From the NCBI GenBank assembly GCA_016703025.1, contig JADJCV010000004.1, positions 2,421,501-2,485,500 of the forward strand: a DNA stretch of 64,000 nucleotides, given 5' to 3'. Position 1 is the first letter of the stretch, and every line of letters begins with the position of its first letter. Shown here piece by piece: positions 37,921 to 45,500 of this stretch. This DNA comes from Candidatus Avedoeria danica. Lineage in GTDB: Bacteria > Chloroflexota > Anaerolineae > Epilineales > Epilineaceae. The position numbers were made by a program, and so were the translations under genes. The notes under the pieces were generated by a model. That model saw only the letters and a program-made list of their open reading frames with translations, was not told where the DNA came from and ran no database searches.

Positions 37921-40900
37921 TCAGTCGGTCGATTCGTCGGTCGGTTCGTTGGTCGGCTCGTCCGCCAGGTCAGCGGTCGGGGACGGTGCGGGCGGCACGG
38001 CGGCGATGACGACGCCTTCGGCGGTTCCGCTGCCGAGCTCAGCCTGGGTCCAGGCGTCGTACAGGACGACCTGGACGGCGTAGTCGTCGCCGGCGGGGAG
38101 GCCGGGCGGGAGGCGGAGCCAGCGGCGGTCCTCGACGGGTTGGCCGGCGGGCCAGGCGGTCGGCGGGTTGAAGCCGTAGCCGGGGACCTTGTCGTCCTGG
38201 ATCGGGCTCTGGTCGTCCGCGCCGAGGACGGGCTTGCCGCGGCGCATGAGGCGCACGGATGTCTTCAGGTCGGCGGTGAGCGCGCGCTTGGCGCGCCACG
38301 TGAGGCGCACGGTGAACGCGTCGGCCGCCTGCGTCCAACGCACCTCGTCCAAGGCGACGGTCTCGGTGTCCAGGACGGGGGCGGCGGGCGGGGTGGCCGT
38401 GCGCTGGGCGGCGCGGACATGGACCGGGCCGAGGTAGACGGCGTCCAACGGGTGGCCGCTCGCGTTCACGGCCCGCACGTTCCGGCCGTCGGCGTCGGCG
38501 ACGGTGAGGCGGACGAACCAGGCGCCGGCCGGCAGCTCGGCCGGCAGAGGCAGCGACGCCGCCACGGTCCCGGTCAGCGGCTCGCGCGTCGTCGACCAGT
38601 CCTCCGGGACGCCCAGTTGCGCCTCGGCCGGGCTGACGAGCGCCAGCGTCAGCGTGTCGCTCGTGGCCGGCGTCGACCACTCGAGCGACACGGCCAGCGT
38701 GCTGCCGGCGTCGATCGGCACGCCCGGATCGTCGTTCCCCTCGAACCGCGCCGCTTCGAGCCGGCTCCGGCCGAACGGCAGCCCGCCGGGGTTGTAGTGC
38801 GGGTACGGCATCCGGGCCCAGTCGAGCGTCACCGGCCCGTACTTGCCGCCGACGGGCAGGGCGCGGGCGATCAGCACCGCGGCGCCGACGGCGACGGCAA
38901 CCGCGGTGCCCCGCTGCCCGAGCCGCAGCCGCCCGGCGGACGAGAGCCACAGCGTGAGCATCAGCACCAGGGCCGCCAGCGAGATCACCTCCGACCACGC
39001 CCGAATCGGTGTCCGCTGAAGGGACACGTTCACAACGTGGCGGCCGGGCGGCACGTCGACCGTCAGCCAGCCGCTGCCGTCGAGCGCACGCGTCTCGCGC
39101 GGCGGATCGCCGTCGATCGTCGCCAGCCAGCCCGGGAACCACAGGAGCGGCAGGGCGATCGTGGCCTCGTCCGCGCCGGCGACATCGAGCTGCCACGTCT
39201 GGCTGGCGACGCCGTCGTGGACCAGCGCCGCACCCACCTCCTCGCCATCCATCGCCCGCGGCCCGACGCGCACGCCGGCCACGCTGTGGACGCTCGAGGC
39301 GGGCTGCGGGTTGACGGCCCACGGCAGGTACTCGGCGCGGACGGTGGAGCCGATGTTGCCGCTGAAGAGCTCGAAAGTGTGCAGATCGGCCACGGTCGGC
39401 TGGCCGATCGGCAGGACCTCGGGGTCAAGCGCGGCCATGCCGCTGGCGGCCAGCGCGACGGACGCCGCCAGCGCCGCGGCAAAGCGCCACTGCGCGCGCG
39501 GCGCCGGCAACGCGCCGAGCGCGCCGGCCAGCATTGCCAGCGCGAGCGCCTGCACGTTCAGCCAACGCCACGGGAACTGCGCCCAGGCCAGCGGCTCGAT
39601 CATCGCCCACAGCGGCCACGACACGGCGGTCGTCAGAAGCGTCGCGGCCAGCGCGGCGCCGACCCAGAAGCGCACTGCACCCCGCCGTGCCGACCTCCGC
39701 CAGGCGACGGCCGCGCCGAGGATCGCCAGCGCCAACAGGACGATGCCCGTCGTCGCCGGAACGCCGGCGGCGGTGTCGTAGCGGACCCACGGGCGCGGAT
39801 CGAACACCGCCGGGCCGGCGACGAGCGAGCGCAGCAGCCCGCGCGCACCGCCGACATCGCCCCGCTCGCCGATCCATGCGCTGAGGTCGACGAGCGCGAG
39901 GAAGTGGTTGCGGTAGCTGAAGTAGCCGCTCGTGTTGCCGGCCAGCTGGACGGCGTGCTGCTCGAACACGGCCGGCACCCAGAACCACGCCGCAACACCG
40001 GCGCCGAGCACACCCGCGCCGACGACCGCCCCGGCAGGCGACGTGACGGCGCGCACGACGCGCCAGACGCGCAGTTCGACGCCGGCCAACAGCCCATCCG
40101 CCCACATCACCCACCCCGTTGGTGGGGGCACGGCATGCCGTGCCCCTACCAACGTCCAAGGTTCATCGACGGCTTCGGGTGGGTCGTTCGCGTCGACTGC
40201 CGCCGCGGCGCCACCGCGCAACACGCGCCGCCCCCACCAGCGCCAGACCGTGAACGCGACCACCAGCGGCGCAAACAGCAGCGCCGAGACGTTGTGGGCC
40301 AGCGGCAGCAGCGCCGTGACGAGCGCCAGGCGGGCCACGGAGCGGGCCGACGGCCGCAGGATGGCGCCGTCGATCGCCACGAGGAGCCACGGCGCGACGG
40401 CATACGCGGCCAGCTCGGCCAGGGCGTCGCCGCGGACGTACACGTTCAGGAGGTGGTAGGGCGCAAACGTGTAGGCGGCCGCGGCCACGACGCCCGCCGC
40501 CGCCGTGCCCCACGCGCTGCGGGCCAGGCGGTAGGCGCCGAGCGCAGCCAGCACGAAGCAGAGCGCCTGCGTGAGCTTGACGGCCCCGATGACGCCGCCG
40601 CCAAGGACGGCGACGGTGCCGGCGACGCCGTAGGCGAGCGGGGCGTAGTAGTTCCAGAAGGGATAGCCGAGGCCGTGCGCGGCGTCCGGCATCCAGCGCG
40701 CCGGGAAGTGCCCGCCGCGCAGCGCCACGGCCATCTCGAACACGCGCTGCAACAGGAACGGGCTGTCCCCTCCGGCGCGCGTGGCGACGATGCCTGGCGC
40801 CGCCAGCGCCGGCGCGACGGCCAGGAGGGCCAAGGCGACGACGAGCACCGGCGGCCCGTACGCGTCGATGGCGCCAACGACCGCGGCGGGCCGGGCACGC

Positions 40901-40938
40901 CGGAGGCGCTGGACGATCCATGCGGCGCGCGGCGTCAC
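37921..40938 (-). CDS. PTPS-related multi-pass membrane protein
   Basis: 1,005 residues from a GTG at 40938, whose GTGA overlaps the TGA stop of the preceding gene, so the two are translationally coupled. The family mark is the N-terminal loop GDSPFLLQRVFEMA...HFPARWMPDAAHGLGYPF then WNYYAPLAYG, as in the pfam PTPS_related membrane proteins of Chloroflexota. About twelve hydrophobic segments run to residue 560, followed by an extracellular part with WLATIDGDP and GRHVVNVSLQRTP, then one more membrane segment and a beta-rich C-terminus. The topology resembles GT-C glycosyltransferases; a role in envelope glycan or glycolipid synthesis is inferred. A 22-bp palindrome (40125-40146) lies in the coding region. 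Confidence 0.75.
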   Translation of the reverse strand: MTPRAAWIVQRLRRARPAAVVGAIDAYGPPVLVVALALLAVAPALAAPGIVATRAGGDSPFLLQRVFEMAVALRGGHFPARWMPDAAHGLGYPFWNYYAPLAYGVAGTVAVLGGGVIGAVKLTQALCFVLAALGAYRLARSAWGTAAAGVVAAAAYTFAPYHLLNVYVRGDALAELAAYAVAPWLLVAIDGAILRPSARSVARLALVTALLPLAHNVSALLFAPLVVAFTVWRWWGRRVLRGGAAAAVDANDPPEAVDEPWTLVGARHAVPPPTGWVMWADGLLAGVELRVWRVVRAVTSPAGAVVGAGVLGAGVAAWFWVPAVFEQHAVQLAGNTSGYFSYRNHFLALVDLSAWIGERGDVGGARGLLRSLVAGPAVFDPRPWVRYDTAAGVPATTGIVLLALAILGAAVAWRRSARRGAVRFWVGAALAATLLTTAVSWPLWAMIEPLAWAQFPWRWLNVQALALAMLAGALGALPAPRAQWRFAAALAASVALAASGMAALDPEVLPIGQPTVADLHTFELFSGNIGSTVRAEYLPWAVNPQPASSVHSVAGVRVGPRAMDGEEVGAALVHDGVASQTWQLDVAGADEATIALPLLWFPGWLATIDGDPPRETRALDGSGWLTVDVPPGRHVVNVSLQRTPIRAWSEVISLAALVLMLTLWLSSAGRLRLGQRGTAVAVAVGAAVLIARALPVGGKYGPVTLDWARMPYPHYNPGGLPFGRSRLEAARFEGNDDPGVPIDAGSTLAVSLEWSTPATSDTLTLALVSPAEAQLGVPEDWSTTREPLTGTVAASLPLPAELPAGAWFVRLTVADADGRNVRAVNASGHPLDAVYLGPVHVRAAQRTATPPAAPVLDTETVALDEVRWTQAADAFTVRLTWRAKRALTADLKTSVRLMRRGKPVLGADDQSPIQDDKVPGYGFNPPTAWPAGQPVEDRRWLRLPPGLPAGDDYAVQVVLYDAWTQAELGSGTAEGVVIAAVPPAPSPTADLADEPTNEPTDESTD
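40125..40146. repeat. GGGGCACGGCA palindrome inside the PTPS-related gene
   Basis: A perfect palindrome with half-site GGGGCACGGCA. Outer arms GTTGGT / ACCAAC extend the pairing to about 36 bp with one mismatch. It codes for GARHAVPPPTG in a loop. Same family as the elements at 28758 and 45450. Confidence 0.7.
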
Positions 40939-42062
40939 TGATCCGCGCCGTGCAGCTTGTCCGTCCAACCGCGCAGTCCGGCCACCGCGCCCGCGGCAAA
41001 CGCCGCCAACGCCAGCGCGATGAGGCCGCTTTGGTCGATCAACCGCATGACCGGCGTGACGGTCACGGGCTCGTCGGCCAGCGATGCGCCCAGCGGCGTC
41101 GGGACGGGGCGCGCCTGGCCGAGGCCGTCCGCCGAGCCGGGGACGACGAACGCGCCGCTGTCCGTGATGCTCAAGCGCGCACCGAGGGCGCCTTGCGGCG
41201 CACGCGCCGTCGCCGCGGCCGCTGCGTCGACGGCCAGCGCCGTGCCGCGGAGGATCGCGACGATCGGATCGTCCGTCGGGCCGGGGCGGCGCGGGTCGAC
41301 GGTGGGCGTCGGGCGGGGCGTGGCGGGCGGCGCGGCGCGCGCGGCAAAGGCGCTGCCGGCGACCCGCAGGCACGCGCCATCCCAGCGCGAGACCATGTGT
41401 CGCAGCTGCGCCAGCGGCTGGCCGCGCACGAAGAGCGTGACGCGCGGCCCCGGGCTGTTCACGTCGATCGCCAGCGGGATCCAGCGGTCGGTGACGGTGA
41501 TGGGCTGGCTCCACGCCACGGTGGCGGCATGCGGGTCCGTTCCGCCCTGCGGGTCGAGGCCGAGCGTCGTGGCGTATGTGCCGGGCGGCGTCGAGACGAG
41601 CACCTGGTCGGCGCTGCTGGCCCAGGCGTACGCCCAGATCGAGGCCTGCACCTGGACGTCGGCCGGCACGCGGACCTGTTGCCAGAGGCCGCCGACGTGC
41701 GGGCTCACGTCGCTGCCGATCTCCTGGAGCCACATCCCGAACGGGACGTCCAGCAGCGCTTCGTCACCCCGCCGCGCGGTGATCGACGGCGCGGTGAGCC
41801 CGCCGGTGGCCGAGACGTCATACCACGGCGACCAACCGCGGCCGACGATCTCGTCGGGCCGGTCGCGGACGCTGAAGCCCGCCTCGAAGCCCGGGTTGAC
41901 CAGCCGGTTGTCCGGGCAGCTCACGAACGGCGGACGGGCATCCTGCGCGGCCGCGTGGCGCGACGGCACGCCGAACCACGCGGCCGCCGCCATCGACGCG
42001 GCGACGGCGACGGCGAGGCGACGGTGGTCGCGCACGGGGTGGATGGGCTGGGCGGGGGGCAT
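40935..42062 (-). CDS. Exported, membrane-anchored protein of unknown function
   Basis: 375 residues from the ATG at 42062. It has a signal peptide (LAVAVAASMAAAAWFG), then a beta-rich domain that begins VSCPDNRLVNPGFEAGF, the pattern of carbohydrate-binding-module-like domains (NxGFE). Conserved points are SPWYDVSATGG and GGLWQQVRVPADVQVQASIW. A Pro/Thr linker (TPRPTPTVDPRRPG) and a C-terminal membrane helix (SGLIALALAAFAAGAVAG) follow. The extracellular domain may bind sugars; no enzyme motif was seen. Its stop overlaps the start of the PTPS-related gene, so the two are likely one operon acting on the envelope. Confidence 0.65.
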   Translation of the reverse strand: MPPAQPIHPVRDHRRLAVAVAASMAAAAWFGVPSRHAAAQDARPPFVSCPDNRLVNPGFEAGFSVRDRPDEIVGRGWSPWYDVSATGGLTAPSITARRGDEALLDVPFGMWLQEIGSDVSPHVGGLWQQVRVPADVQVQASIWAYAWASSADQVLVSTPPGTYATTLGLDPQGGTDPHAATVAWSQPITVTDRWIPLAIDVNSPGPRVTLFVRGQPLAQLRHMVSRWDGACLRVAGSAFAARAAPPATPRPTPTVDPRRPGPTDDPIVAILRGTALAVDAAAAATARAPQGALGARLSITDSGAFVVPGSADGLGQARPVPTPLGASLADEPVTVTPVMRLIDQSGLIALALAAFAAGAVAGLRGWTDKLHGADQ

Positions 42063-42066
42063 CGCC

Positions 42067-42078
42067 GGTAATATTACC
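42067..42078. promoter_or_regulatory. Palindromic GGTAATATTACC, shared -10 for divergent genes
   Basis: On the minus strand TAATAT ends 8 nt before the ATG at 42062, so that gene would have a leaderless transcript. On the plus strand the same palindrome gives a -10-like box for the TIGR03790-like gene starting at 42164. It stands out in this GC-rich sequence. Confidence 0.45.
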
Positions 42079-42163
42079 CGCGGTCGGGCACGCTCTCCAG
42101 CAACCGCCCACTTTGGCGCTCGCCCGAACCGCGTTGACCCCGCCCGATCGAAGGACGTGCCCC

Positions 42164-44443
42164 TTGTCCCGCCGATTCGTCCGCTTCGCCACGGCTCTCA
42201 CTTTCGCCCTCGCGCTCGTCGCGCCCGCGGCGCACGTCGCCCATGCGGACGGCGGGCCGAGCAACGCGCTGCTCATCATCGACCCGACGGACGCGGACAG
42301 TCTCTACCTGGGGCACGTCTACGCCGCGCGGCGGTCGATCCCGGCGGGCAACGTCCTCTACCTGCCGCCCGCGGCCGCCGACTACGCGTCGTGGGCGGCG
42401 TTCCAGCGGCACGCCGTGACCGGTACGCTGGCCGCGCGCGGGCTGGCGCATGTGGACCACATCGTCATCTCCCCGAGCAAGCGGTTCTTCATCCCGATGC
42501 CGACGAACCTCGTGAGCACCGGCTGCGGCGTCGTCAGCCGCATGAGCCTGTCGTCGGCCTATACGTTCCTGCCGGAAGCCGACGAGATCCTGGGGGGCAA
42601 GCTGAGCGATCAGGACCTGAACCGCTACCGCGGCGCGTGGCGGCGGCCGTCGGACGCGGTGGCGTTCGACAGCCGGACCCGGTGGTACAACGGCAAGCCT
42701 GCGACGTCGGGCGGCGCGCGGCGCTACTTCGTCGGCACGCTGCTCGGCTACCTGGGCGAGCGCGGGAACACGGTCGACGAGGTGGCGGCGATGATCGAGC
42801 GCTCGACGGCGGCGGACGGGACGCGGCCGGACGGGACGTTCTACTTCATGACGACGCCCGACGGTCTGCGCAGCTACCGCCGCGAGGACTTCCCGGCCGT
42901 GATCCAGGCGATCACGGACCTCGGCGGCAAGGCCGAGGCGCTCGACGGCGTCGTGCCCCTCGGCCGGCACGACGCGCTCGGCATCCTGACGGGCATCACC
43001 CACCCGGCTGTCGTCGGCGCCGACACGACGCTCCTGCCCGGCAGCTTCGCCGACCACCTGACGAGCTTCGCGGCCATGTACGACGAGGGCGGCCAGGAGA
43101 AGATGTCCAGCTGGATCACCGCCGGCGCCTCCGCCACGCTCGGCACCGTCGAGGAGCCGTGCACCGGCGGCAAGTTCCCGGACGCCGCACTTCACGCGTT
43201 CTACTTCGCCGGTCTGCCGCTGGGCGAGGCGATCTTCCGCAGCGTGCAGTGGTCCGCCTTCCAGAGCCTGTTCCTGGGCGATCCGCTGACCCGGCCGTTC
43301 ACGCACGTGCCGACGGTCGACGTCGAGGGTTTGCCCGGCGGCACCGCGACGGTCAAGGGCATCGTTCCATTGACCGCTCGGGCGACGACGGCGGCGCCGG
43401 GGGGGACGATCGCGGCGTACACCCTGTACGTGGACGGCATCGCGATCGCCGCCGCGCGCGACGGGCGGTTCGCGCTGGACACGACGGCGCTGTTGGCCGA
43501 GGGGTGGCACGAGGTACGCATCACGGCGGTGGACGCGTCGCCGGTGCGGGCTGTCGGCGAGTGGCGGGGCGGCTCACCGTGGGCCATCGGGGCGGTCGCT
43601 CGAGCTTGTCGCCGACGTCGAGCGCGACGCCAACACGAATCCGAGAACGATGATCGCCCAAGTGTCGTTCAGCTGCCTGGTCACCGGAGAAGAACCGGTC
43701 GAGATCCGCGTCCTTCAGGACAGCCGGATCGTAGCACGTCGGAGCTCGCGCTCGCGCAACGATCCCTGCCGGCGACCTGGCTCGGCGCCGGGCCATCCAG
43801 CCTGCGCGCGGTGGCCGAGTACGCGGATGGCGGTGCCGCTGTGTCCCGCCCGGTACGCCTCGACATCCCGCCAAGCGCGGCCGCGCTTCCGGCCGGTGTC
43901 GCGCCGAATCGCGGTGCCCCGTTTGCGCTTGGCTACACGGTCGATGTCCGGCCCGGCCGGCCGCAGCTCATCGACGTCGTGGCGTGGGACAACGCGCTCC
44001 CGCCGGACCACATCGTCGTCGATGCGCCGCCCAGCCAATCGGACGTGCGGCAACTCGGCAACACGCTGCTCCTCCTCCCGCATCCGAGCGCGAAGGGCAC
44101 CGACACGCTCGCCTTCCACGCCACGAACCCCGATGGGTGGCAGCGGCGACCAGGGCCGAGGACCATGCCAGACCACGCCCCGCCAACGCCCCCGATCTCC
44201 CCGTCCCTCCCGGCTTCCCCGACCCGTGCCGCCGCTGGATTCCCTTGCCCGGCAACGCCCGCGCCTGCCCCATCGCCTGCCGTAGGGCAGCCCAGGGCCC
44301 GTCCTTCCCGGGGCGGGCCCTTTGGCCGCCGATCCCTGACAGAGACCGCTTGCCCCCACGCCCCTACTCGATACACTCCCTCCATCCCATCCGCCGCGCC
44401 GCCCAGCCGGCGCGCCACGTGCGGAGGACGTACCCCCCAGTGA
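42164..44443 (+). CDS. TIGR03790-like exported protein, with two compensating frameshifts
   Basis: I place the start at a TTG (42164) with GAAGGA upstream; the next residues form a signal peptide (RFATALTFALALVAPAAHVA). The first 370 residues (GPSNALLIIDPTDADSLYLG, RRSIPAGNVLYLP, DHLTSFAAMYDEGGQEKMSS, GKFPDAALHAFYFAGLPLGE, FQSLFLGDPL) resemble the TIGR03790 family, exported proteins related in outline to gingipain-like peptidases; activity is unproven. Near 43593 the frame changes (RSLELVADVERD, MIAQVSFSCLVTGEEPVEIR) and near 43735 it returns (ELALAQRSLPATWLG). After LAFHATNPDGW (about 44140) the sequence becomes non-protein-like and runs through a hairpin, so a third error may hide the true stop. 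The annotated stop overlaps the next start. Confidence 0.6.
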   Translation: MSRRFVRFATALTFALALVAPAAHVAHADGGPSNALLIIDPTDADSLYLGHVYAARRSIPAGNVLYLPPAAADYASWAAFQRHAVTGTLAARGLAHVDHIVISPSKRFFIPMPTNLVSTGCGVVSRMSLSSAYTFLPEADEILGGKLSDQDLNRYRGAWRRPSDAVAFDSRTRWYNGKPATSGGARRYFVGTLLGYLGERGNTVDEVAAMIERSTAADGTRPDGTFYFMTTPDGLRSYRREDFPAVIQAITDLGGKAEALDGVVPLGRHDALGILTGITHPAVVGADTTLLPGSFADHLTSFAAMYDEGGQEKMSSWITAGASATLGTVEEPCTGGKFPDAALHAFYFAGLPLGEAIFRSVQWSAFQSLFLGDPLTRPFTHVPTVDVEGLPGGTATVKGIVPLTARATTAAPGGTIAAYTLYVDGIAIAAARDGRFALDTTALLAEGWHEVRITAVDASPVRAVGEWRGGSPWAIGAVARACRRRRARRQHESENDDRPSVVQLPGHRRRTGRDPRPSGQPDRSTSELALAQRSLPATWLGAGPSSLRAVAEYADGGAAVSRPVRLDIPPSAAALPAGVAPNRGAPFALGYTVDVRPGRPQLIDVVAWDNALPPDHIVVDAPPSQSDVRQLGNTLLLLPHPSAKGTDTLAFHATNPDGWQRRPGPRTMPDHAPPTPPISPSLPASPTRAAAGFPCPATPAPAPSPAVGQPRARPSRGGPFGRRSLTETACPHAPTRYTPSIPSAAPPSRRATCGGRTPQ
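44294..44321 (+). terminator. Possible terminator between TIGR03790-like gene and hydrolase
   Basis: AGGGCCCG (44294-44301) pairs with CGGGCCCT (44314-44321), followed by TTGG. It lies inside the weak tail of the preceding frame, which suggests that gene really ends before here. Confidence 0.4.
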
Positions 44444-45450
44444 GCGACCGCCAAGCCCTCAAGAACTACCTCGTCGAAGAGTTCTACGACGATTACCGCG
44501 AAGGCGCGATCAGCCGCCGTACGTTCGTCCGGCGCGTCGCGTTCATCACCGGCAGCATGGCCGCGGCGATTCCGGTGCTGGCCGCCGTCGGCTGCACGCC
44601 CGACGAGCTGCCGGCCGCCACCGACCCGATACCCGACGCCGAGCCGACCACCATGGCCGCCGTCGCCACCGCCACCGGCGCCGCCACCGTTCAGCCGACC
44701 TCCAAGCCGCCGACCGACCCGCAGAGCCCGCTGTCCGTGGCCGCCGACGACCCGGCGGTCTCGGCCGCGGCGGTGGCGTTCGACAGCGGCGGGACGATGA
44801 TCCAGGGCTACCTTGCCCGTCCCTCCGACTCGGCCGGTGCCGGCGGCCCGTACCCGGGTGTCCTGGTCTGCCATGAGAACCGCGGCCTGACCGCGCACAT
44901 CGAGGACGTCACGCGCCGCTTCGCCAAGGCGGGCTACGTGGCGTTGGCGATCGACCTCCTGTCCCGCGAGGGCGGCACCGCGGGCGCGGACCGCGACAAG
45001 GTGCCGGCGCTGCTCACGGACGCCGGGCCGGAGCGCCACGTCGGCGACTTCCTGGCGGGCGCGGCCTTCCTCAAGTCCCAGCCGGACGTGGACATCGGCA
45101 AGCTCGTGATGACCGGCTACTGCTTCGGCGGCGGGATCACGTGGCGCGTGGCCACCAAGATGGCCGACCTGAAGGCAGCCGTCCCGTTCTACGGCCCCGC
45201 CCCCGACCTGGCCGAAGTGCCGAACATCAAGGCCGCCGTCCTGGGCGTGTACGCCGAGTTGGACGAGCGGATCGGCGCCGGCATCCCGGACCTCGAAGCG
45301 GCGCTGAAGGCCGCCGGAACAACGCACGAGATCAAGATCTACCCCGGCGTGAACCACGCCTTCCACAACGACACGGGCGATCGCTACGACGAGACGCAGG
45401 CGACGCAGGCGTGGAACGACACGCTGGCGTGGTTTGCGGCGCACATGTAG
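44440..45450 (+). CDS. Dienelactone-hydrolase-family lipoprotein
   Basis: 336 residues from a GTG at 44440 with GGAGGA about 11 nt upstream. The N-terminus has SRRTFVRR and a hydrophobic stretch ending in a lipobox (LAAVGC, Cys52), so it may be exported folded by the Tat route and lipidated. A Pro/Thr linker leads to the alpha/beta hydrolase domain. The DLH triad is visible: Cys228 in GYCFGGG, Asp275 in YAELDERI and His306 in VNHAFHN. Family members hydrolyse dienelactones or other small esters; an exported version probably acts on an unknown envelope or environmental ester. The TAG stop is part of a palindrome shared with other gene ends. Confidence 0.85.
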   Translation: MSDRQALKNYLVEEFYDDYREGAISRRTFVRRVAFITGSMAAAIPVLAAVGCTPDELPAATDPIPDAEPTTMAAVATATGAATVQPTSKPPTDPQSPLSVAADDPAVSAAAVAFDSGGTMIQGYLARPSDSAGAGGPYPGVLVCHENRGLTAHIEDVTRRFAKAGYVALAIDLLSREGGTAGADRDKVPALLTDAGPERHVGDFLAGAAFLKSQPDVDIGKLVMTGYCFGGGITWRVATKMADLKAAVPFYGPAPDLAEVPNIKAAVLGVYAELDERIGAGIPDLEAALKAAGTTHEIKIYPGVNHAFHNDTGDRYDETQATQAWNDTLAWFAAHM

Positions 45451-45470
45451 GGGCGACGCATGCGTCGCCC
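45450..45470. repeat. GGGCGACGCATGCGTCGCCC palindrome between convergent genes
   Basis: A perfect 20-bp palindrome begins at 45451, directly after the TAG of the hydrolase gene. The whole 50-bp gap to the GT39 gene stop contains nothing else. It has the same form as the element at 33152: TAG stop plus GGGGC palindrome between convergent genes. Confidence 0.7.
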
Positions 45471-45500
45471 GCAGGCCACCCGCCCCATCAGGCCCCCGCC

